64,000 nucleotides of DNA from Ceratobasidium sp. AG-K (taxonomy: Eukaryota; Basidiomycota; Agaricomycetes; Cantharellales; Ceratobasidiaceae). The position numbers were made by a program, and so were the translations under genes. The notes below the pieces were generated by a model. That model was not told the origin of the DNA. It searched no databases and worked only from the letters and a program-made list of their open reading frames with translations. Of this stretch, positions 8,783 through 19,700 are shown piece by piece (within the stretch, counting starts at the first letter, position 1; every line of letters begins with the position of its first letter). Location of the stretch: assembly GCA_037039685.1 (NCBI GenBank), contig JAWNGF010000003.1, positions 3,880,571 to 3,944,570 of the forward strand. Direction: 5' to 3'.

Positions 8783-11700
8783 AAAAAACCGGCAACAGAG
8801 ACAATGTACTTCAGAGCGACAAATGAATCTACCATTGTTTACGCAAACGTTGCCGGAATCACAGAAGCTATCCCTACTCTCATCGATTCCGGAGCATCAA
8901 AGAACTTCTTGGACATCTCGTGGGCTCAATCCAACAACATTCCACTCATGGAACTCCCCACTCCTAGAAAAGTAATCGGTATCCAGGGGAAGGAACTCTC
9001 CCACCAAATACGCTTCAAAGCTAAACTGGAACTAGAGGTAGAAGGAAGAACCTTCAAACAAGTTTTCTTCGCTATGCCTACTGGAGAAACTAAACTTATC
9101 CTGGGATTGGAATGGTTAGAGGAATCAAACCCCGTCATCGATTGGAAAACAAAGCACATATCATGGCAGACAGAACCCATTCAAGCAAGGACGGCCTCAA
9201 TAGATGATCTGCCCGAGGAATTCAAGGAATTTGCCGACGTCTTCAGTGAAGAAAAATTCAAAAGAATCCCAGATCATCGTCCATATGACTGCGCCATCGA
9301 CTTCAAGGAAGGAGCTGAACTTCCGAAACCAGCCAGACCTATCCCACTTTCTCCAGCAGAATCTATTGCTCTAAGAGAATACCTGGATGAAGAAATCGCG
9401 GCGGGAAAGATTCGACCAAGCAAATCACCCATTGCATCACCTTGTTTCTTTGTCAAAAAACCAATCGATCCAAAAAATCCAGGGGCAGTTCGCCAACTTC
9501 GACTTGTTCAAGACCTCAGAGGAGTAAACGCCATCACAAAAGACGACAGATTCCCAATGCCCCTAATGGAAGACCTCCTGGATAAAATCAAGGACGCAAA
9601 GATTTTCTCCAAGATTGACCTACGCATGGGTTTCAACAATATCAGAATTAGGGAAGGCGACGAATGGAAGACAGCTTTCAGAACAAAAGAAGGACTATTC
9701 GAATATGTCGTCATGCCTTTCGGACTAAAAAACACGCCCGCCATCTTCCAAAGATATATGAATCACATTTTCCATGATCTTATCGACATATGCGTCATAG
9801 TATACATTGACAACATCCTTGTCTTCTCTAAGGACAGAAGCCAACATACCGTGGATGTCAGAAAAGTACTGAAGATCTTGCTGGAGGAAAATCTTTTTGC
9901 AAAGCTTCCAAAATGCGAATTCTTCATCACCAAATTGACATATACTGGACTTGGAATCAGCGATTCAGGCATCTCTATGGAGGAAGAAAAAGTAAAGGCA
10001 ATAAAGGAATGGAAGGAACCAAGAACGGTCAAGCAAGTTCAGGCATTCCTAGGGTTCGCAAATTTTTACCGAAGATTTGTACCGAATTTCAGCCGTTTAG
10101 CAAAACCCCTGACAACCTTGACAAGAAAGGAGAACAAATGGGAATGGGGAAACGACCAGCAGGAAGCATTTGTGGCCCTAAAAACAGAAATCAGCAAGGA
10201 ACCCACTCTACGCCATCCAAACCCTGACAAACCGTTTTTCCTGGAAACAGACGCAAGTGGGGTAGCAATGGGAGCAATCCTGTCGCAAAGGCAAGATGAT
10301 GGCTACCTACACCCAATTGCTTTTCTTTCAAAATCTTTCAACGAGGCTCAGCTCAACTACGACGTCCACGATAAAGAACTTATGGCAATTATAGAGTCTT
10401 TAACACATTGGAGGCTATACCTTGAAGGAACAAGGGACCCTATCACCATCTACACCGACCACAGGAACCTACAATTCTGGAAGGAAGCAAGAACTTTCAA
10501 CCGTCGACACGCAAGATGGCACCAATTGCTTGCTTCCTATAACTTTGACATCATATATCGCCCTGGCATCCTGTCATCAAAACCGGACCTGTTGTCAAGA
10601 CGGTCAGACCATGAAGATATCCCGACGCCTGAACAAGTTATGATATCTGTTGAAAGGTTCAAGGGATTCATGGGACAGGTAGACACAAACATCATAGAAA
10701 TTATCAAGGAGGCTCAGGAAACAGATGAAGGATTGGCACAAATCAAAGAAATCTGCAAATCAAGGGAAACGTTACCAAAAACCCTACAACACAGCGCAAA
10801 GGATTATGATTTCAAGGAGGGACTATTATGGTTCAAAGGAAGGATCTACGTGCCAGAAGATAAGGAATCCAGACTGGCCATCATGCGAGTTCATCACAAC
10901 TCAAAAATTGCAGGACATCAAGGACAGGCTAGAACACTGGAACTAATATCAAGAAGATACTTCTGGCCAGGGATGAAACAAAGCATAAACAGATACGTGG
11001 AGTCCTGCGAGACCTGCCAGCGGACAAAGGGATCGAAGTCAATAGTCCCGATCAAGCCTCTGGAGATTCCAAAAGGACCGTGGGAAGACATAGCGTTCGA
11101 CTTCGTGGTGAAGTTACCAAAATCCAGAGGATCAGATAGCATCTTAGTAGTGGTGGACCGATTCTCAAGAATGGCGCACTTCATACCCTGCAAAGAATCT
11201 CACACGGCAAGCGACCTTGCAAATCTTTTCATCACAAATGTTTGGAAATTGCACGGTTTCCCAAAGAGCACAATCTCAGACCGAGGGACTACCTTCAATT
11301 CCAAACTTATGAAAGCCATTTATGAGAAAATTGGAACTAGCCCAGGTTTCAGTACTGCCTACCACCCACAAACAGATGAAATAATGGAGAGAATCAATCA
11401 ATGGATGGAGGGCTGGCTACGATCGTTTGTCAACTACCGGCAGGATGATTGGGCGGACTTATTACCGATTGCGGAGTTCAGCTATAATCTACAGAAGCAT
11501 CGCGTAACAGGTAATTCCCCTTTTGAAATTGTCTACGGGAGGGAACCACTGTGGAACATCTCAGCGGAAGAATCGACGGTTCCAGAAGCAAACAACATCA
11601 CAGGAAAATGGCGTAAAATCCACGACGAAGCAATTGCATCTATGGAAACCCAAAGGCTCCCAGAAGAAGAGCCAAAGAGCAAGTACCAAGAAGGAGATCT

Positions 11701-12682
11701 AGTATGGCTGCTCGGAAAGAACATTCAAACAAAAAGACCATCTAAGAAACTGGACAACAAAAAGCACGGGCCATTTGTCGTGAAGCGACAGATAGGATCA
11801 CACGCTTATGAGCTTGATCTGCCGGCAACAATGAGGGTGCACCCTGTTTTCCACATCGATTTGCTCAGCCCTTACAAGGGAGACACCGAATTCAGCCGCA
11901 ACCAACCCCGACCACCGCCGATCATAACGGAAGAAGGAGAAGAAGAATATGAAGTAGAAAAGATCTTGGACTGGAAGGAGACAAAGGACGGCCTTTTTTA
12001 CAGGGTCAGATGGAAGGGTTATGGAAGCAAAGAAGACACAGAACAAAGGGCGGAAGATTTTGGTCACCTTTCAAAGATCATCAAGGACCTTCTACGCCGA
12101 CACCCCGAGGCTCCCACACCATCTAACTACGCTCCAGGAAGGATAAAAGGCAGAGGCGGCGAAACCAGTAGTGTCACCTGCAAAACTTGCTACTATTCCA
12201 AGAAACACCCTCAACTCTACACTCTAAATCTTTTTTGCGCTTTACAATGCCTGCCGTCTCCCGTGCCACCATCACCAACAACCTCACCCGCGTCCTCGAA
12301 GGACCTGCCTTTGCCACGGCAAGGATTCTCGACTCCGGAGCTGCCCTCTACGTCTTCAAGAGGTCGCAACAAAGCTCTGGAAGAATGCACTTCAGGGCCT
12401 CGGACGACGTCCTCCACTCAGACTTGGGGGAATTCCAGTGGGTGGGGAAAAAATGGCCAACACGCATGCAGCTCCTACGAAAGGACATATTCGTCTGCCG
12501 AGGGTGCGCCGCATTCCAGGTCTCGGAGGTCGTCCTCCTCTCCACCCACATGCTCGGAGTGGTCGAATGGGGGCAAGAAGGAGCGTACTCGAGCGAGTGG
12601 GTACCAGGCTACGACGGAAGGCAGCCAACACTCCGACCTAGATGGAACGACGCCTGGGATGCCAACTACAAGAAGGACCTAA
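8768..12682 (+). CDS. Pol polyprotein of A2 (PR-RT-RH-IN-chromodomain)
   Basis: This replication polyprotein has an aspartic protease (Asp40-Ser-Gly), a reverse transcriptase (about 190-400), RNase H ('FFLETDASGVAMG', about 480-600), an integrase with an HHCC zinc domain ('VHHNSKIAGHQ...CETCQ') and DDE core, and a chromodomain at about 1060-1105 ('EVEKILDW...YRVRWKGYG'). The first triplet is GTG and there is no ATG; it lies in the -1 frame of Gag. The RT motif at residues 346-349 is YIDN rather than YIDD (AAC at 9812-9814), so the enzyme is probably inactive. The last 200 residues past the chromodomain are Ser/Pro/Thr-rich and overlap the third ORF. Confidence 0.94.
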   Translation: MCGETKKPATETMYFRATNESTIVYANVAGITEAIPTLIDSGASKNFLDISWAQSNNIPLMELPTPRKVIGIQGKELSHQIRFKAKLELEVEGRTFKQVFFAMPTGETKLILGLEWLEESNPVIDWKTKHISWQTEPIQARTASIDDLPEEFKEFADVFSEEKFKRIPDHRPYDCAIDFKEGAELPKPARPIPLSPAESIALREYLDEEIAAGKIRPSKSPIASPCFFVKKPIDPKNPGAVRQLRLVQDLRGVNAITKDDRFPMPLMEDLLDKIKDAKIFSKIDLRMGFNNIRIREGDEWKTAFRTKEGLFEYVVMPFGLKNTPAIFQRYMNHIFHDLIDICVIVYIDNILVFSKDRSQHTVDVRKVLKILLEENLFAKLPKCEFFITKLTYTGLGISDSGISMEEEKVKAIKEWKEPRTVKQVQAFLGFANFYRRFVPNFSRLAKPLTTLTRKENKWEWGNDQQEAFVALKTEISKEPTLRHPNPDKPFFLETDASGVAMGAILSQRQDDGYLHPIAFLSKSFNEAQLNYDVHDKELMAIIESLTHWRLYLEGTRDPITIYTDHRNLQFWKEARTFNRRHARWHQLLASYNFDIIYRPGILSSKPDLLSRRSDHEDIPTPEQVMISVERFKGFMGQVDTNIIEIIKEAQETDEGLAQIKEICKSRETLPKTLQHSAKDYDFKEGLLWFKGRIYVPEDKESRLAIMRVHHNSKIAGHQGQARTLELISRRYFWPGMKQSINRYVESCETCQRTKGSKSIVPIKPLEIPKGPWEDIAFDFVVKLPKSRGSDSILVVVDRFSRMAHFIPCKESHTASDLANLFITNVWKLHGFPKSTISDRGTTFNSKLMKAIYEKIGTSPGFSTAYHPQTDEIMERINQWMEGWLRSFVNYRQDDWADLLPIAEFSYNLQKHRVTGNSPFEIVYGREPLWNISAEESTVPEANNITGKWRKIHDEAIASMETQRLPEEEPKSKYQEGDLVWLLGKNIQTKRPSKKLDNKKHGPFVVKRQIGSHAYELDLPATMRVHPVFHIDLLSPYKGDTEFSRNQPRPPPIITEEGEEEYEVEKILDWKETKDGLFYRVRWKGYGSKEDTEQRAEDFGHLSKIIKDLLRRHPEAPTPSNYAPGRIKGRGGETSSVTCKTCYYSKKHPQLYTLNLFCALQCLPSPVPPSPTTSPASSKDLPLPRQGFSTPELPSTSSRGRNKALEECTSGPRTTSSTQTWGNSSGWGKNGQHACSSYERTYSSAEGAPHSRSRRSSSSPPTCSEWSNGGKKERTRASGYQATTEGSQHSDLDGTTPGMPTTRRT

Positions 12683-13011
12683 GCGATTGGAGGATGGAAA
12701 GAGGCAGGTACCAGAAGGAAAAAATCGAATGGGAACCTTACTGGTGGAGGAAGGAGGAGACGGACGTGTCGGCATGGAAGGAGGTGGAGCCCGATGTGCA
12801 ACAGTGGGATGAGGAGTTTGTGGAGGTCCAGGAGAGGGTTTTGGACTGGTCCAAGGCGGACTGGACAAAGGAAGAAACTTGGGAGGAATGGGAGAAATTC
12901 TCGGACGAGCCGGGAAATACCGTGTTCAATCCCATCGACCTGACCTTGGAGGAGGAGGAGGGGTTGGAGGAGTATATGTTGAAGAAGGAAAAGGACTGTG
13001 CAGTGCAATAA
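12247..13011 (+). CDS. Third ORF of A2 (254 aa), unknown function
   Basis: It starts at ATG 12247 (MPAV...), the start shared with the copies in A4 and B, and overlaps the 3' end of Pol by 436 bases in another frame. I do not recognise a named family. It shows 'LHSDLGEFQWV', then a Cys pair 'CRGC' and 'FQVSEVV', and a C-terminal half rich in Trp and acidic residues ('DWSKADWTKEETWEEWE'), ending in CAVQ. The same Leu-Gly/Trp-Val and CRGC pattern occurs in the third ORF of the distant element E5, so it is unlikely to be a chance ORF. No signal peptide or membrane segment is evident. Confidence 0.75.
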   Translation: MPAVSRATITNNLTRVLEGPAFATARILDSGAALYVFKRSQQSSGRMHFRASDDVLHSDLGEFQWVGKKWPTRMQLLRKDIFVCRGCAAFQVSEVVLLSTHMLGVVEWGQEGAYSSEWVPGYDGRQPTLRPRWNDAWDANYKKDLSDWRMERGRYQKEKIEWEPYWWRKEETDVSAWKEVEPDVQQWDEEFVEVQERVLDWSKADWTKEETWEEWEKFSDEPGNTVFNPIDLTLEEEEGLEEYMLKKEKDCAVQ

Positions 13012-13040
13012 GTCTGTTCAGGTCCCCCAAACAGACTCTT

Positions 13041-13050
13041 AGGGGGGAGT
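13041..13050 (+). promoter_or_regulatory. Polypurine tract of A2
   Basis: AGGGGGGAG stands just before the 3' LTR (13053), where plus-strand DNA synthesis is primed. The same tract precedes the 3' LTRs of A4 and B. Confidence 0.8.
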
Positions 13051-13052
13051 AA

Positions 13053-13509
13053 TGTTGTGAGCTAGCTCACTCCATCGGACTCGCCTGTTGTCTCGCCCGT
13101 CTGTCTCCCTCTTTCTGTTACGTTCCCCGTTTCCGTTCACCGCGTTGCCACCTTCTTGTGGTTATTCTGTTACATTGTGTAACGCGGCTGTGCTTTGTAC
13201 GAGTCATGTCTGTTTATACAGCATGACTCACACGGACACTCCTGACTGGCTTTCTTGTATGACTCGTGTGGCTGCGCCTTGTATGACTCGGCCACCTTTG
13301 ATATATATATAGAGGACCAACAAGCCTGGTAACCCCAGCTTGTTTTGTCTCGTCAAAACATCCCCTCTGAGTGACACTTAGAACCACCCCTACCCTCAAG
13401 AGCCTACAGACGCTTAAGTGTGTTGCGGTTCAAGAGGTCGCTTAGGTCTTTGTGCCGTCCACTCTCCATTGCGGCTTGTCCCATAGCCACCAAGAAGAAG
13501 CTTACGACA
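13053..13509 (+). repeat. 3' LTR of A2 (457 bp)
   Basis: Same length as the 5' LTR, with about six substitutions seen by eye (for example TGTTGTG for TGTCGTG at the start). It is followed by the duplicated CCCCA at 13510-13514. Confidence 0.95.
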
Positions 13510-13514
13510 CCCCA

Positions 13515-13685
13515 GCTTGTTTTGTCTTGTCTAACATCCCCTCTGAGTGACACTTTGAACCACCCCTACCCTCAAGAGCCTACAGACACTTAAGTGTGTT
13601 GCGGTTCAAGAGGTCACTTAGGTCTTAGTGCCGTCCACTCTCCATCGCAGCTTGTCTCATAGCCACCAAGAAGAAGCTTACGACA
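13515..13685 (+). repeat. 5' LTR of element B, second part (R-U5)
   Basis: Resumes after A2 with GCTTGTTTTGTC and ends CTTACGACA. The element B PBS follows two bases later (ACAAAACAAGCT at 13688-13699). Confidence 0.92.
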
Positions 13686-13714
13686 TTACAAAACAAGCTT
13701 AATAACATACAAAC

Positions 13715-15712
13715 ATGTCTATTCAAGAAGACGCAGGATCACGTCCCTCATCCACTTTATCAACAAGAAGAGGACCCAGTCGAGCTGCAAGACCCACAGG
13801 ATCACTAAACGAACAAGACATCGCACAAGCTCAAGCGGGAGGACCTATCCGATCACGCCCTCAAAGTCAAACATCAATGCCGGGAGCTTTTGGCATTGCC
13901 GACATGACAACGGTACAAGAAGAAGTACCCACTATCACGAATAGAGAACCAGGAGATCTTACAAATGACCCCACTCCAGCTGTAATTTGTATTTCGACCG
14001 GAAGTCCAGGGCCATCGCGTCTCTTGTGGCCACTAGGGCCTAGGAGACAATTCTTTTCTCCCCAACCTGAAGCTCATGGGGGCGTGTTGCTCGCCCCCAT
14101 TAGACCTCCTCCTACACCACACATTCCCAATGTTCCTACAGTCCCTCAAATTGGAGGAACCATCACCAACGCAGGACCAATTCCAATGGCTTCCCAGCCA
14201 GTCACACCAGCGATTCCAGCACCACCATATGTTCCACAGGGTTACTCGGAACAATTGGCTCCGGTACAACAAAACACCGGTGATCCAGGAGGCTCAAGTT
14301 CAAGTTCCAGCTCCAGCAGGAGGACCGTAATCAGTAATCTAGACGATCTGAACAATCTTCTAGAAGGAAGACACAACGCTGTCATTAGGGTCATAGACGG
14401 GATGAGAGTCACTATCGATCAAAGGCTTGGCGGCCTAGAACAAGCCACACAAGTCCTGGCAAACAACCAGCAAATCTTTAACAACTCCATCAACACCCTA
14501 CAAGGCACCTTGACAGACATTCTGAACGCGGCTAGAAATGGCGAACATAATTCTTTTCTAGTCGGTCAAGACGTAACCTGCCTTCGAAATGAGGTTACCA
14601 ACACTCAAGGACTCGTGGACAATGTGCGCAAAGAACTCATCACTACCAGGCAAGGGCAACTCGAATGGAACGAGGCAGTAACACAAGGACTAGAAACCTT
14701 ACGACAGGAAGGAACTTCCTTCACGACCAAAATCACTGAAGTTCAGGAAACCATTAACAATATGCGAGAAGAAATGGACGAAGCATCCCTGCACGGGATC
14801 CCGTCTAGACGATCATATTCTCCACCACATCCAGACGCAGAATCTACTAGGATCGACGAATTAGAACTAAGAATCCAACGACTAATCGAGAACCCAAACA
14901 TCGGTAGTGGACCGCGTCGTCCCAAGGTTACTCGTCTGGAAGCCTTCGACAGAAAGAAAGGAGAAGGCGCTGAAATGTTCATTACGCAAATGGAGAGTTA
15001 CTTTGTACGTCTAGGCAATCAATACACTTCCGAAGAAGAAAGGATCCGCGAAGCCCTAGCAAACTTCAAATCTGAAAACAAAGCTGCCACCCACTGGGCA
15101 CAAGTACTCTTATGATCGCTTAACCAAGGAGGAAATAACCAAAACCTCGTCTCATGGGAGAGTTTCAAAGCACACTTCATGGAACAGTTCAGCGATCCTA
15201 ACAAAAAGGCTAAAGCCAAATCGGACATCCGAAAATGCAAACAGACCAACTCGGTAGCAAACTATGCTTCGGAATTCCGATACCTTCTGGTAGATGTAAA
15301 CTGGGGACAGGAAGCTCTGATCAACCAATTCAAGGAAGGGTTGAAGCCTGAGGTCAAAACCGAACTGGCTCGTTTCGAACTAACCCTGATCAACAAAGAT
15401 GGAACAGAACGAGAACTATCCCTTGACCAATGGATATCAATCGCAATCTCTATTGATCAGAAACTACAAGCAATCAAGAACACGACGGGAAAGAAGACAG
15501 CAACAGCATCCTCTAGCTCTACAAAAAGACTTCCGGACGAGGTTTACAAGGCTAGGATTTCCTCGAAACGCTGCCTGAAATGCGGATCAGACAAACATAT
15601 GCTTGCCAAATGCCCGGAGAAGGAATGGAAAAGGGAGGAACCTAACCTCAAAGGAAGGGAAGGAAAAATAGAGGAGGAATCCGAGTCGGGAAAAGGCGAG
15701 GTCTCCCTCTAA
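13715..15712 (+). pseudogene. Gag of element B with an in-frame stop
   Basis: Same layout as the A2 Gag (MSIQED... start, Pro/Ser-rich head, gag domain). TGA at 15113-15115 falls in 'AQVLL*SLNQ', where A1 and A4 have CGA. The frame continues unchanged on the far side to TAA at 15710-15712. The zinc knuckle is diverged in sequence but keeps the CCHC pattern (CLKCGSDKHMLAKC), and the tail after it differs from A2, so element B is a somewhat older sub-lineage. Confidence 0.93.
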
Positions 15713-15729
15713 CCGTGTGTGGAGAGACC
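15688..15729 (+). promoter_or_regulatory. -1 frameshift signal of element B
   Basis: GGGAAAA (15688-15694), a spacer GGCGA that differs from A2 but is also 5 nt, then the stem GGTCTCCC (15700-15707) / GGAGAGACC (15721-15729). The Gag stop is in the loop. Confidence 0.77.
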
Positions 15730-16234
15730 AACAAACCAGTAATGGAAACAATGTACCTTAGAGCTACCAGCAAATCAACAATTGTCTACACAAATATTAC
15801 TGGAATCATGGAACCCATCGCTACCCTCATTGACTCAGGAGCATCAAGGAATTTCATCGACATCACTTGGGCACAAAGAAACAATGTGGCCCTAATTGAA
15901 CTGCCAACACCTAGAAAAATAATTGGAATCCAAGGGAAGGAACTATCACATCAAATTCGATTCAAAGCAAATCTGGAATTTGAGTTACATGGGAAAAACT
16001 TCAAGCAAAACTTCTTCGCCATGCCTACTGGGGATACACACTTGATTCTGGGGTTAGAATGGCTAGAGGAAGCCAATCCAATAATCGATTGGCTATCAAA
16101 AGAAATTTCCTGGCGACCAGACAACATCCTTGGAAAAGCTGCAGAAATCGAAGACATACCCGAAGAATTCAAAGATTATGCAGAAGTCTTTAGCGAGGAA
16201 AAATTTAAACGGATACCGGACCATTGTCCATACG

Positions 16235-16689
16235 TGTCGTAAGCTTCTTCTTGGTGGCTATGAGACAAGCCGCGATGGAGAGTGGACGGCACTAAGACCT
16301 AAGTGACCTCTTGAACCGCAACGCACTTAAGTGTCTGTAGGCTCTTGAGGGTAGGGGTGATTCAAAGTGTCACTCAACAGGGATGTTTTGACGAGACAAA
16401 ACAAGCTGGGGTTACCAGGCTTGTTGGTCCTCTACATATATTCAAAACGTGGCTGAGTCAAACAAAGCGTAGCCACATGAGTCACAACAGTCTACCAATC
16501 AGGAGTGTCCATGTGAGTCATGCTGTATAAACAGACATGACTCGTACAATGCACAGCCGCGTTACACAGTGTAACACATAACCACAAGAAGGTGGCAACG
16601 CGGCGACGGAAACGGAAACACAACACAAAAGAGAGGAACAGGCGGGCGAGACAACAGGCAAGTCCGATGGAGTGAGCTGGCTCACGACA
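16235..16689 (-). repeat. 3' LTR of A4 (455 bp)
   Basis: Plus-strand sequence runs TGTCGTAAGC to CTCACGACA. The TATA-like run is changed here (CTACATATAT against CTATATATAT in the other copy). Confidence 0.95.
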
Positions 16690-16692
16690 TTA

Positions 16693-16701
16693 CTCCCCCC
16701 T
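16693..16701 (-). promoter_or_regulatory. Polypurine tract of A4
   Basis: AGGGGGGAG on the minus strand, directly inside the 3' LTR, identical to the tract in A2. Confidence 0.78.
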
Positions 16702-16730
16702 ATGAGTCCATTTGGGGGACCTGAATGGAC

Positions 16731-19700
16731 TTACTGCACCGCGCAGTCCTTCCCTTTCCTCAGCATATACTCCTCAAGTCCTTCATCCTCCTCCAAAGTC
16801 AGGTCGATGGGATTGAACACAGTGTTCCCCGGTTCGTCCGAGAACTTCTCCCATTCTTCCCATGTCTCCTCCCTTGTCCAGTCGGCCTTGGACCAGTCCA
16901 AAACCCTTTCCTGAGCTTCCACGAACTCCTTGTCCCATTGTCGCACATCAGGCTCCGCCTCCTTCCATGCCGACACGTCAGTTTCCTCCTTCCTCCACCA
17001 GTAGGGTTCCCATTCGATCTTCTCCTTCTGGTATCTGCCCCTTTCCATCCTCCAGTCGCTCAGGTCCTTCTCGTAGTTGGCGTCCCAGGCGTCGTTCCAT
17101 CTAGGTCGGAGCGTTGGCTGCCTTCCGTCGTAACCTGGTACCCACTCGCTCGAGTACGCTCCTTCTTGTCCCCATTCGACCACCCCGAGCATGTGGGTGG
17201 AGAGGAGAACGACCTCCAAGACCTGGAATGCGGCGCACACCCGGCAGACGAATATGTCCTTCCGTAGGAGCTGCATGCGTGTTGGCCATTTTTTTCCGAC
17301 CCACTGGAATTCTCCCAGGTCTGAGTGGAGGATGTCGTCCGATTGCCCTGAAGTGCATTCTTCCCGAGCCTTGTTGTGACCTCTTGAAGACGTAGAGGGC
17401 AGCTCCGGAGTCGAGGATCCTTGCCGTGGCAAAGGCAGGTCCTTCGAGGACGCGGGTGAGATTGTTGGAGATGGTGGAGCGGGTAACGGCGGGCATTGTA
17501 GATGGCAAAAAAGGTTTAAGGCGAAGAGTTGGGAGTGTTTCTTGGAATAGTTGCAAGTTTTGCAGGTGGCACTACTGGTTTCGCCGCCTCTGCCTTTTAT
17601 CCTTCCTGGAGTGTAGTTAGATGGCGTGGGAGCCTCGGGGTGTCGGCGTAGAAAGTCCTTGATGATCTTTGAAAGGTGACCAAAATCTTCCGCCGCTTGT
17701 TCTGTGTCTTCTTCACTTCCATAACCCTTCCATCTGACCCTGTAAAAAAGGCCGTCCTTTGTCTCCTTCCAGTCCAAGATCTTCTCTACTTCATATTCTT
17801 CTTCTCCTTCCTCCGTTATGACCGGCAGTGGTCGGGGTTGGTTGCGGCTGAACTCGGTGTCTCCCTTGTAAGGGCTGAGCAAATCGACGTGGAAAACAGG
17901 GTGCACCCTCATTGTTACCGGCAGATCCAGCTCATAAGCATGTGATCCTATCTGTCGCTTCACGACAAATGGCCCGTGCTTTTTGTTATCCAGTTTCTTT
18001 GATGGTCTTTTTGTTTGAATGTTCCTTCCGAGTAGCCATACTAGATCTCCTTCTTGGTACTTGCTCTTTGGCTCTTCTTCAGGGAGTCTTTGGGTTTCCA
18101 TGGATGCGATTGCTTTGTCATGGATTTTACGCCATCTTCCTGTGATGTTGTTTGCTTCTGGAACCGCTGATTCTTCTGCTGAGATGTTCCACAGTGGTTC
18201 CCTCCCGTAGACAATTTCGAAAGGGGAATTGCCTGTTACGCAATGCTTCTGTAGATTATAGCTGAACTCCGCAATCGGTAATAAGTCCGCCCAATCATCC
18301 TGCCAGTAGTTGACGAACGATCGTAGCCAGCCTTCCATCCATTGATTGATTCTCTCCGTTATTCCATCTGTTTGGGGGTGGTAGGCAGTACTGAAACCTG
18401 GGCTAGTTCCAATTTTCTCGTAAATGGCTTTCATAAGTTTGGAATTGAAAGTAGTCCCTTGGTCTGAGATCGTGCTCTTTGGGAAACCGTGCAGTGTCCA
18501 AACATTTGTGATGAAAAGATTTGCAAGGTCGCTTGCCGTGTGAGATTCTTGGCAAGGTATGAAATGCGCCATTCTTGAGAATCGGTCCACCACTACTAAG
18601 ATGCTATCTGATCCTCTGGATTTTGGTAACTTCACCACGAAGTCGAACGCTATGTCTTCCCACGGTCCTTTTGGAATCTCCAGAGGCTTGGTCAGGACTA
18701 TTGACTTCGATCCCTTTGTCCGCTGGCAGGTCTTGCAGGACTCCACGTATCTGTTTATGCTTTGCTTCATCCCTGGCCAGAAGTACCTTCTTGATATTAG
18801 CTCCAGTGTTCTAGCTTGTCCTTGATGTCCTGCGATTTTTGAGTCGTGATGCACTCGCATGATGGCCAGTCTGGATTCCTTATCCTCTGGTACATAGATC
18901 CTTCCTTTGAACCATAATAGTCCCTCCTTGAAATCATAATCTTTTGCGCTGTGTTGTAGGGTTTTTGGTAACGTTTCCCTTGACATGCAGATTTTTTTGA
19001 TTTGTGCCAATCCTTCATCTGTTTCCTGAGCCTCCTTGATAGTTTCTATGATGTTTGTGTCAACCTGTCCCATAAATCCCTTGAACCTTTCAACAGATAT
19101 CATGACTTGTTCAGGCGTTGGGATGTCTTCATGGTCTGACCGTCTTGACAACAGGTCCGGTTTTGATGACAGGATTCCAGGGCGATAAATGATGTCAAAG
19201 TTATAGGAAGCAAGCAATTGGTGCCATCTTGCGTGTCGACGGTTGAATGTTCTTGCTTCCTTCCAGAATTGTAGGTTCCTATGATCGGTGTAGATAGTGA
19301 TAGGGTCCCTTGTTCCTTCAAGGTATAGCCTCCAATGTGTTAAAGATTCTATGATAGCCATAAGTTCTTTATCGTGGACGTCGTAGTTGAGTTGAGCCTC
19401 GTTGAAAGACTTTGAAAGAAAAGCAATAGGGTGTAAGTAGCCATCGTCTTGTCTTTGCGACAAGATTGCTCCCATTGCTACTCCACTTGCATCCGTTTCC
19501 AAAAAAAAGGGTTTGTCAGGGTTTGGATGGCGTAGAGTAGGCTCTTTGCTGATTTCTGTTTTTAGAGCCTCAAAAGCTTCCTGTTGATCGTTTCCCCATT
19601 CCCATTTGTTCTCCTTTCTTGTTAAGGTTGTCAGGGGCTTTGCTAAACGGCTGAAATTCGGAACGAATCTTCTGTAGAAATTTGCGAACCCTAGGAACGC

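Larger units (their letters stand above)
6279..13509 (+). mobile_element. Ty3/gypsy chromovirus A2, full length (7231 bp)
   Basis: A complete element with two 457-bp LTRs, self-primer PBS, Gag, Pol, a third ORF, a purine tract and a 5-bp duplication CCCCA (6274-6278, 13510-13514). It was inserted into the 5' LTR of element B. The reading frames are open, but the RT active site reads YIDN instead of YIDD. The LTRs differ at about six positions by eye. Confidence 0.96.

Noticed and set aside
16725..17267. Plus-strand ORF of 180 codons and many similar ORFs opposite Gag and Pol (for example 7292-7786, 22363-22695)
   Set aside because: They mirror intact minus- or plus-strand coding regions in every family copy and carry no motif of their own.
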